In this document: positions 1 through 5,727 of the stretch, piece after piece
How positions within the stretch are numbered: the first letter of the stretch is position 1
Layout: the number at the start of each line of letters is the position of its first letter
Source of the DNA: Myxococcota bacterium
Lineage (GTDB): Bacteria; Myxococcota_A; Polyangia; HGW-17; JAJRWW01
Length of the DNA: 10,212 nucleotides
Assembly (NCBI GenBank): GCA_024276595.1
Contig: JAJRWW010000545.1
Span: 1-10,212, forward strand
Direction: 5' to 3'
Notes under the pieces: generated by a model
What the model saw: the letters and a program-made list of their open reading frames with translations, nothing else
Databases searched by the model: none
Told to the model about the DNA's origin: nothing
Made by a program: the position numbers and the translations under genes

Positions 1-355
1 TCACTCTCATGATCAGCTCTCAGACAGCCCCCACGCCAAGCCATGACCCCTGGATGCTGACTACGACAGGGCGCTGGATCGTGCTGAGACTCCAGCAGCA
101 CATGAGCGGGCTGGATCATGGCTGGCGCTCGTGGGCGCCTACGTCCACGTAGGTTGGGTTGCCCACGTTTCCATTCGCCACTGACAGGATGTCCACCCGC
201 GGGAAGCCGTCCAGGTCCAGGGCCGGGCCGTGGGAGCCCCTGGGCACCCGGCCGAGCGGTGGCGGCGCACGCCAGCACCTCCGGCCACCGTGGATGCGCC
301 GACATGGGCGCCAGCCGGGCGACCACCCGCCAGAGCATCGTGGCGGCGCCACAGC
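1..355. other. Stretch without an intact gene at the left edge
   Basis: No intact gene can be supported here. The open frames on both strands are short and arginine/proline-rich, as expected from random GC-rich sequence. The one exception is a minus-strand stretch that resembles the end of a surface protein and is listed separately. A 16-base inverted repeat with arms CCTACGT and ACGTAGG lies at 138-153. It falls inside that minus-strand frame and has no T-run, so I do not call it a terminator. No clear terminator for the regulator that ends at 356 was seen. Confidence 0.5.
116..352 (-). pseudogene. Possible decayed C-terminus of a beta-helix 'choice-of-anchor Q' protein
   Basis: Reading the minus strand, the last ~37 codons before a TGA at 116-118 contain LDLDGFPR and, 17 residues later, VDVGAHERQP. 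This resembles the C-terminal signature of secreted right-handed beta-helix proteins with a choice-of-anchor Q domain (roughly D-x-D-G-x-P-R, then v-D-i-G-A-y-E). The spacer between the halves is longer than the one I remember as typical. Upstream, the same frame turns into Arg/Pro-rich nonsense-like sequence with no beta-helix character and no other anchor-Q features. If real, this is a remnant of a larger gene that lost its 5' part, perhaps by deletion or frameshift. The frame opens with a GTG only 4 bases after the regulator's stop codon, with no convincing ribosome site. It could also be chance. The motif match is seen in the sequence; the pseudogene reading is inference. Confidence 0.33.
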
Positions 356-3300
356 TTACGCCGGGCCCTCGCAAGAGCCTCGCCGGTAGCTGGCCAGATC
401 CAGGCCAAGCTTGCGCAGCTTGTTGTAGACCGTACCACGGCTCACCCCCAGGGCATCTGCCACGGCGGGGACGTTTCCGGCATGCTCTGTCAAGGCTGCC
501 ACGAGGAGCTCTTTCTCCATGTTTGCAAGGGTGATGGGGCCACGCCTGGGGGGGGCGGGCTCTTCCGACTGAATGGGCATGCCCACCAGAGTCTTCCGTC
601 GCCGCCGGCGCCTTTGGACCCGCAGTGCGGCGGGAATCTCCACCAGCTCCTCCTGGTGGGGCTCTGCCATGTTGACCTCGCTCTCAATGACGTACTCCAG
701 CTCCCGGACGTTGCCGGGCCAGGGATACGCCATGAAAGCACGCTTCACCGAGGCAGAAACTCGTGCCAGTCGTTTTCCCATGCGCGACGCCGATCGCTTC
801 AGGAAATGGGTCACGAACACCGGGATGTCCTCCGGGCGCTCACGCAAGGGGGGAAGGTGCAGGTGCATGACCTTCAGCCGGAACAACAGGTCGCTGCGGA
901 ATCGGCGGTCATCCACGAGGATATCGAGATCCTGGTTCGTGGTGGCGATGATCCTGGCGTCAAGCAGCAGCAAGGATCTGCCTCCAACGCGCTGGTAGCG
1001 TCGCTCCTGGAGCACTCTCAGGAGCTTGGCTTGCATCTCGATGGGCATGTCCCCGATCTCGTCGAGCAGAATCGTACCTCCTTCGGCCAGCTCGAACTTG
1101 CCGGGTTGCCCACCCCGGCAGGCCCCGGTAAAGGCGCCCTCCTCATGCCCAAAAAGCTCGCTCTCCAGCAGGTCCCTGGGGATCGCGGCGCAGTTGATAC
1201 CCACGAAGGGGCCCCAGGCGCGGGCAGATGCGTTGTGAATGGCCTGAGCGATGACCTCTTTGCCAGTGCCGCTCTCGCCTGTAATGAGCACGCCTGAGTC
1301 TGAGCGGGCAGCGACCTTTCCCATCATCACCTGCTCGAGAAAGACTGGGTTGACGCCGAGGATCTCCTCGAAGGTGTAGCGAGCTCGGGCCCCGGCGAGC
1401 TTGTGCGCCGTACGCTGGGCTCTTCGCTTCCCAGTAAAGGTGAGAACAGTGCCCGCCGGGTGACCGTCGTCGTCCCGCACAACGCGCGCCCCCACCATGA
1501 CCTCCCCCCCCGGCAGGCGAACCATGCGCCCATCCAGCTCCTCCAGGTCCTTCAGCCCTGCGGTGACATCCCGCAGCGCGGAGATGTCCTGTACAGTGCG
1601 TCCCTCGAGCTCGCGCGTGGAGAGCATGAGCATCTTCGCAGCGGCGCTGTTGACGGAGCGGATCTGGCTATCAGTGCCAAAGGCGATGACTCCGTCGCCA
1701 ATCGCCTCCATGGTCGCCTCTCGCACCCGGGCAGCCACCCGCAGGGACCAGTTCATGCGCTGACGCTCTAGCAGGGAGCCGATCTGGCTGGCCACAACCT
1801 CCAACAGCCCCAGGTCCCGCCGCGTGATCAGCCTGCCCCTTTTTAGCCGATCAGCGTAGATCACACCCCGAACTCCCTGAGAGTCGTGGATGGGCACGGC
1901 CATGGCAGAGCCGAGGTCGAGAGAGGCCTCGTTTCCCTCCCCAAAAGGGGAGGTCGGCGAGCTGTAGGGAAGGTCAGGATCCGCCAGATGGCACTGGTCG
2001 CCAGGATCTTTGCGTTTTTGGAGCAGCGCCCTTCCGGTGCGTCGAGCCTGCTCCGCAAGGAACCTCCAGGAGCGGTCATCCTCTCCCCAGGACCCCCTCC
2101 GCTCCCTCACGGCGAGCTCACCCAGACGATCCACAAAGGCCAGGACCACGTGATCGGCGTTCACGACGGACTGCGTCAGCTCCACCACCTCGCGGTTGAG
2201 CTGCTCGACGTCAGCGAAGCCGCCCAGCCGCCTTACCCCTTCGAGGATGTCTCGGAGCTGATTTCGTTCCACCAGCACCGCGTGGGCAGCATCCACCAGA
2301 CGATCATTCCCCCGAGCGAGGGACATGAGCTTTCGAAGGATGTCTGCCCGGAAGCTGATGATCTCCGACCAGATCGCCTCCAGCACCTCCTCGTGGCTAC
2401 CTCTGGAGGTGGCCTCGGCCATGATCTTGTTCATCGAAGGCACCAGCGTGTTGATGCGACTGTCCAGATCCAGGTGCTCCAGGCCGATCTGCTCGGCCCG
2501 CTGGGCCACGGCCTCGTCCGCCACTCTGTCGGTGGCTCTCCTCCCAAAAAGACGGAAGTGCCGTCGCACCCGCTCCAGGTCTCGCAAGGATCCGCTCTCC
2601 GTGAAGAGCTCCTGAGCGCGGACGAGGTAGATTGCCGCTGGGACCTCCAGGGGCCAGTCCGGCTCCAGGAGCCCACGGGTGGCACAGTCGCCCACGAAGG
2701 TCGCGCAGATGAGACACGCCTCGCCGTGCAGGTGCTTGAGCCCTGCTGCAGCCAGCTTGTGCTCAGCCTCGAAAAGCAGCAGAGCTGTCTGATGAAGCTC
2801 TCCCCTCGCCCAGGCGAGCTGAGCCTCCGCCAGAATCGCCCGAGCCCGTGGCCCGGGCTGATTCAGGTCGGCGGCGACATCCTTTGCCTCGTCCAGGAAG
2901 CCCCCCGCCACGACGTAGTCGCCCTGAAGGCGAGCGAGGTCGCACTGGATCAGGCGCAAGCTGAACCGCTGCAGCGGATAGGCATCCGTGGCGAGCACCG
3001 CCTCTGCAGAGCAAGTGGAGGTGGCGGCCTCGGCAAATGAGCGACTCTCCAGCAGCACAGCGGCCAAGAGCAAATGCGCCCGCAGGGTTGCCCGTGGGTC
3101 TGAAGCGCCGATGCGGGCCAGGGCTTCAAGGAGCGTCTTCTGCGCCTTCGCAGGGTATCCAAGCCTCAGGTAGCACTCTCCCAGGAGCAGAGCCGTCTCG
3201 GACGACCTCTCTGCCTCGGGTCTCTCGAGCTCCAGGTGCTCGAGGTAGTGCAGGTGGGGCAGAGCGATGGACGGCAGCTCTGCCTCCAGGAGCTCCCGAC

Positions 3301-3376
3301 ACCGAGCCGCGAGCTTCTGTTCATCTCGGATGAGGCGGAGCCCACCGGGTTCGATGGTTCCGCTGTGTTCTGGCAC
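356..3376 (-). CDS. Sigma54-dependent enhancer-binding activator, TPR-GAF-PAS-AAA+-HTH
   Basis: Cytoplasmic ATP-driven activator of sigma54 RNA polymerase. Numbering from GTG at 3376 (1006 aa): TPR/MalT-like helical repeats ~40-290; helical linker ~300-385; GAF ~387-530; PAS ~547-645; AAA+ ~667-905 with Walker A GESGTGKE (700-707), sigma54-contacting GAFTGA (747-752), Walker B LLDEIGD (770-776) and PWPGNVREL (885-893); a patch of six Arg plus Lys (922-928); Fis-type helix-turn-helix ~965-990 (ADALGVSRGTVYNKL). All key AAA+ motifs look intact. There is no receiver domain, so control is probably by ligand or protein binding to the TPR, GAF or PAS parts rather than phosphorylation. The frame is open to a GTG at 3505, but the extra codons include a T/A-ending run (TGT TGT TCA TGT AGA ATT) unlike the gene. 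GTG 3376 has GGAGG at 3390-3394 (13-nt gap, rather long), so the start is uncertain. It is transcribed divergently from the sigma54 promoter at 3768. Family certain; target inferred. Confidence 0.93.
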   Translation of the reverse strand: MPEHSGTIEPGGLRLIRDEQKLAARCRELLEAELPSIALPHLHYLEHLELERPEAERSSETALLLGECYLRLGYPAKAQKTLLEALARIGASDPRATLRAHLLLAAVLLESRSFAEAATSTCSAEAVLATDAYPLQRFSLRLIQCDLARLQGDYVVAGGFLDEAKDVAADLNQPGPRARAILAEAQLAWARGELHQTALLLFEAEHKLAAAGLKHLHGEACLICATFVGDCATRGLLEPDWPLEVPAAIYLVRAQELFTESGSLRDLERVRRHFRLFGRRATDRVADEAVAQRAEQIGLEHLDLDSRINTLVPSMNKIMAEATSRGSHEEVLEAIWSEIISFRADILRKLMSLARGNDRLVDAAHAVLVERNQLRDILEGVRRLGGFADVEQLNREVVELTQSVVNADHVVLAFVDRLGELAVRERRGSWGEDDRSWRFLAEQARRTGRALLQKRKDPGDQCHLADPDLPYSSPTSPFGEGNEASLDLGSAMAVPIHDSQGVRGVIYADRLKRGRLITRRDLGLLEVVASQIGSLLERQRMNWSLRVAARVREATMEAIGDGVIAFGTDSQIRSVNSAAAKMLMLSTRELEGRTVQDISALRDVTAGLKDLEELDGRMVRLPGGEVMVGARVVRDDDGHPAGTVLTFTGKRRAQRTAHKLAGARARYTFEEILGVNPVFLEQVMMGKVAARSDSGVLITGESGTGKEVIAQAIHNASARAWGPFVGINCAAIPRDLLESELFGHEEGAFTGACRGGQPGKFELAEGGTILLDEIGDMPIEMQAKLLRVLQERRYQRVGGRSLLLLDARIIATTNQDLDILVDDRRFRSDLLFRLKVMHLHLPPLRERPEDIPVFVTHFLKRSASRMGKRLARVSASVKRAFMAYPWPGNVRELEYVIESEVNMAEPHQEELVEIPAALRVQRRRRRRKTLVGMPIQSEEPAPPRRGPITLANMEKELLVAALTEHAGNVPAVADALGVSRGTVYNKLRKLGLDLASYRRGSCEGPA

Positions 3377-3676
3377 GTCTGCTACATGGCCTCCGGTTGT
3401 CGTGCGTATTACAAAAACAATTCTACATGAACAACACCAGGTTTTCAAGGCGTACAGATCTCGTTCGGATGCATCTGGCAGCCGCAGGGCCTGCTCGCTC
3501 CTCACAGCCCTGGTTGTTCAAAAGCTGCTCTTGTTCAAGAATGTCATTCGAGTAACAATATGGTGTGTTTTCCAATAGTTGAAGGCCGAGCGGCTGCTTC
3601 CGGGGCTGTCTCCGCAGCGGCCATAACATATCGTGATTCCAGACTTTTCTTCGGATTTGGGGCGCCCGAAATGCCT

Positions 3677-3691
3677 GTTCAATTCGTGAAC
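3677..3691. promoter_or_regulatory. Candidate enhancer (UAS) inverted repeat
   Basis: A perfect inverted repeat, GTTCA-ATTCG-TGAAC. The arms start 10 bases apart, so they lie on the same face of the helix. Its centre is about 110 bases upstream of the transcription start predicted from the -24/-12 element, within the usual distance for enhancers of NtrC-type activators, which bind as dimers through Fis-type HTH domains. Single half-sites of the same motif flank it at 3716-3722 and 3514-3537. The repeat is seen; binding by the adjacent activator is inferred. Confidence 0.5.
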
Positions 3692-3767
3692 TGTGCTCTC
3701 GAAGCGCTCTATTGGTGAACAAGGCGTTACGCTCCGATATTACACGGCAAATCCACAGCGATCTTAT

Positions 3768-3782
3768 TGGCACGCTCATTGC
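3768..3782 (+). promoter_or_regulatory. Sigma54 (-24/-12) promoter
   Basis: TGGCAC-GCTCA-TTGC agrees fully with the core sigma54 consensus TGGCAC-N5-TTGC. The GG at 3769-3770 and the GC at 3781-3782 are exactly 12 bases apart, as required. The predicted transcription start is near 3794, leaving a leader of about 24 bases before the ATG at 3818. It sits next to a divergent gene for a sigma54 activator, which strengthens the call. No clear IHF site was found between this element and the candidate enhancer. Confidence 0.85.
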
Positions 3783-3817
3783 GTATACCACCATCGAATC
3801 CACAAGGAGACGATGGA

Positions 3818-4441
3818 ATGAAGAAGCTGCTCATTGCCACCACATTCATTGTTGCCGCCGCCGCCTCGGCGCAGTCGGCCCAGGCCTCATCTTGCTACTA
3901 TTGGCCCGGGGATCTCATCCTCGGTCGGGGCGGGTACGGCTGGGCCTTCGATATCTTTGCCGGTAGCTACTGGACCCACTCCATGCTGGCAGAGAACTTC
4001 GGATACCACTACTCGTCGTCCGTGCGAGTCGTACACGCCGACAAGGGCGACGGCTGCGGCAACGGTGTCAAGTCGGAGATCGTCTCCTCCCTCATGGCCC
4101 GAAAGGGCTATGAAGACACCTGGGTAAAATGGAGGATCGCGGATCAGGGGAAGCTAGAGAACATCGTCAGCTACGGCCGATCACACATGCATGGCGCTGC
4201 AGACAACCCCGACGGGGAGTGCGACAACGTCGGGGATCCCTACTCGCTGAGCTGGTGCAACTACAACTGGGACCACGAGTACTTCTGCACCGAGCTGGTG
4301 AGGAACTCCTACGAAACCTACGGCGTCGACATGGACGAGACCTGGCACGTGCTGTGCGGCTTTGGCGGCTCATCGCAGGATCCGGAAGAGCTTGGCGACG
4401 ACTTTCCCTATCAGGAGTGCTACTACTGGAACCAGCAGTAG
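3818..4441 (+). CDS. Secreted permuted papain/NlpC-P60-like (YiiX/YebB-type) cysteine hydrolase
   Basis: A 207-aa protein with a clear Sec signal peptide: MKK, a hydrophobic core, and likely cleavage after A23 (AQA-SS). The mature part has the order expected of circularly permuted papain-fold proteins of the YiiX/YebB type (peptidase C92-like). PGDLILG is at 30-36, a candidate catalytic His54 lies in YWTHSMLA, and a candidate nucleophile Cys157 lies in EYFCTELV, matching the family's usual y-C-s-E-L-v motif near the C-terminus. Seven cysteines remain after cleavage (26, 80, 135, 147, 157, 180, 201), so six could form disulphides, fitting an exported protein. Members of the wider fold act on peptidoglycan peptides or lipid/amide bonds; the substrate here is unknown. 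ATG 3818 is preceded by AAGGAG at 3804-3809 with an 8-base gap; the nearby ATG at 3813 reads into a stop after two codons. Transcribed from the sigma54 promoter at 3768. Confidence 0.8.
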   Translation: MKKLLIATTFIVAAAASAQSAQASSCYYWPGDLILGRGGYGWAFDIFAGSYWTHSMLAENFGYHYSSSVRVVHADKGDGCGNGVKSEIVSSLMARKGYEDTWVKWRIADQGKLENIVSYGRSHMHGAADNPDGECDNVGDPYSLSWCNYNWDHEYFCTELVRNSYETYGVDMDETWHVLCGFGGSSQDPEELGDDFPYQECYYWNQQ

Positions 4442-4483
4442 GCATCACAGACGCAGCGCCTGCCGGCTCTTGGGCGGATTGCC

Positions 4484-4527
4484 AAGGAGGCGCTGGCGCC
4501 TCCTTCCGGCCTTTGGGCAGCCTTTTT
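4484..4527 (+). terminator. Strong hairpin downstream of the secreted protein
   Basis: Perfect 9-bp stem AAGGAGGCG / CGCCTCCTT (4484-4505) closed by a CTGG loop. GCC before it and GGC after it could extend the stem past a CC bulge. A run of five T comes only ~18 bases after the stem (4523-4527), not directly behind it, so it may be an imperfect terminator, an attenuator or an mRNA-stabilising 3' hairpin. If leaky, it would let sigma54 transcription continue at a lower level into the lipoprotein and PKD genes. Confidence 0.5.
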
Positions 4528-4545
4528 CCTCGATGGTGCGCCCCC

Positions 4546-5724
4546 ATGATCTGGCACATGGCTCACAGAGCCCGGGCACCGCTTCCCCTTCGGCGCTCGG
4601 CACAACTGCGACTGCAGGCGCTCCTGCCTGCGTGTTTTCTCGCGCTGTTGATCACGGCCCTGGCTTGCTGTGGATCCAGCACAAAGCAGGCTGAAAGCGG
4701 CAGGTCCGCTGGACGTCTGTATGCCAGCCACCCGAGCTTCGGAGACCGCATCGTGGAGTACGATGCGTCTTCATACCAGCCCAGGACTGTCATGTACCTG
4801 GACCGCTACATCTACGGCTTCCAGAGCCTGCTGGACTTTCAGGTGCTGCCCGGGGGCCGGCTTCTGGTTGTGGCAGCCACGGCCTCGGAGGTGACGGGGG
4901 GAGCAACACAGGACCGCCTCTTTCTGCTCGACCCGAGCAGGAACAAGTCCATATTCCTGAACGAGGTCGCACGCTCACCGTCGCGGCTCTATCCCGCATG
5001 GTTGGACGGTCCGCTTGTGCTCACCCACTCCATCAGGTACAAAAACCACCGCCATCACGTTACGTTGCTAGATCCACGGTCTGCAAGACCACGCTGCAAG
5101 ACTCTACTTTCGGGGCTGCCCCAGAGTGTCGCTGGCGTTGCGCCAGGCGATGTCTATGTGCTCGGCGTGGTCTCGAAAAAGGGCGGCCTGGGCCAGAGCC
5201 TGCTCCACAGAATCGACCCGAGGACCTGTGCCCCCAAAGAAACCCTGGTCCAGTTGGAGCCCATGGCTCAGGCCATCGCCATCACCAGCAAGCGGAAGCT
5301 CTATGTCGCCTATGCCGCTCCTCGTCATGTGCCGGTGAGAACACGCAACACGGTGGTTGTGTACGATGTGGATTCGGGTCACGAAAAGGGTCGCATCTCG
5401 GTCCCCGATTCTCCGTTTCTGCTGCGGGTCGTGGGGGGCTACTTGGTCGTCGTACACTTTGATCCGGCCTCTCGTTCAGGGAGCACCGTCTCGGTCATTG
5501 ACACATCCACCGACTCTCTCAAGAGGGTGTTCAAGGCACACAGGGTGGCGCCCTTCGGGACCTGCCTTCTGGAGAATGGGCGCCGGGTGCTGGTGCCGCA
5601 GATTCGCGCCGGGGGTTTTTTCGAGCTCGCTCCGGAGAAGGGAGGCTTTGCGCTGCGGACCTTTGGTCCCAGGCGAAGGTACAAGGACCCACCGCAGATC
5701 ATTCGTTGTCGAGGGGGAGCTTAG
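4546..5724 (+). CDS. Putative lipoprotein with YncE-like beta-propeller repeats
   Basis: A 392-aa predicted lipoprotein. From ATG 4546 there is an Arg-rich N-terminus, a hydrophobic stretch (~25-40) and a lipobox-like TALA-C41, followed by a short Ser/Gly/Lys linker. The body has repeats about 50 residues apart, each ending in a strand such as IVEYDASS, LFLLDPSR, VTLLDPRS, LHRIDPRT, VVVYDVDSG and VSVIDTSTD. This pattern is typical of YncE/WD-like beta-propellers. No catalytic residues stand out, so a binding or scaffold role at the membrane is the safest reading. The frame is open back to 4129, but that part overlaps the upstream gene and is not credible. ATG 4546 and ATG 4558 are the realistic starts; neither has a good Shine-Dalgarno. 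It ends 3 bases before the PKD gene, so the two probably form a translationally linked pair. Exact function unknown. Confidence 0.75.
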   Translation: MIWHMAHRARAPLPLRRSAQLRLQALLPACFLALLITALACCGSSTKQAESGRSAGRLYASHPSFGDRIVEYDASSYQPRTVMYLDRYIYGFQSLLDFQVLPGGRLLVVAATASEVTGGATQDRLFLLDPSRNKSIFLNEVARSPSRLYPAWLDGPLVLTHSIRYKNHRHHVTLLDPRSARPRCKTLLSGLPQSVAGVAPGDVYVLGVVSKKGGLGQSLLHRIDPRTCAPKETLVQLEPMAQAIAITSKRKLYVAYAAPRHVPVRTRNTVVVYDVDSGHEKGRISVPDSPFLLRVVGGYLVVVHFDPASRSGSTVSVIDTSTDSLKRVFKAHRVAPFGTCLLENGRRVLVPQIRAGGFFELAPEKGGFALRTFGPRRRYKDPPQIIRCRGGA

Positions 5725-5727
5725 ACC

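Larger units (their letters stand above)
3377..3817. promoter_or_regulatory. Divergent control region between activator and secreted protein
   Basis: This 441-base region separates two divergent genes and is visibly richer in A/T than its surroundings. It contains five exact TGTTCA/TGAACA hexamers: TGAACA at 3428-3433, TGTTCA at 3515-3520, 3532-3537 and 3676-3681, and TGAACA at 3716-3721. About 0.2 would be expected by chance in this length on both strands. At least four more occur elsewhere in the window, scattered inside genes. A strong sigma54 promoter faces right. Facing left, only a poor sigma70-like pair could be drawn (TTCAAC, 17 bases, TATTGT, near 3555-3583 on the minus strand). The hexamers are most simply read as binding sites for the activator, with those nearest 3376 perhaps giving autoregulation. 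That is inference. Confidence 0.6.

Noticed and set aside
138..153. CCTACGT-CC-ACGTAGG inverted repeat as a terminator for the activator gene
   Set aside because: It is ~200 bases beyond the stop, has short arms and no T-run on either strand, and falls within a repetitive Tyr-Val-Asp-Val codon pattern.
230..3040. Long plus-strand open frames opposite the sigma54 activator (230-1297 and 1886-3040)
   Set aside because: They are antisense shadows in GC-rich DNA. The minus strand has a complete, motif-rich AAA+ regulator over the same span, and the shadow proteins show no domain.
3677..3691. Reading the GTTCA-N5-TGAAC repeat as a LexA/SOS box
   Set aside because: The Gram-positive type box has the arms in the opposite order (GAAC-N4-GTTC), and the flanking bases do not match the myxobacterial LexA sites I know. 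The position relative to the sigma54 promoter fits an enhancer better.
3423..3803. Minus-strand 126-aa frame across the divergent control region
   Set aside because: It covers the sigma54 promoter and half-sites, has no domain or good ribosome site, and overlaps the activator's possible 5' extension in another frame.
4129..4545. N-terminal extension of the lipoprotein frame back to 4129
   Set aside because: It overlaps the secreted protein in another frame, reads as Arg-rich shadow sequence, and would bury the signal/lipobox region ~180 residues into the protein.
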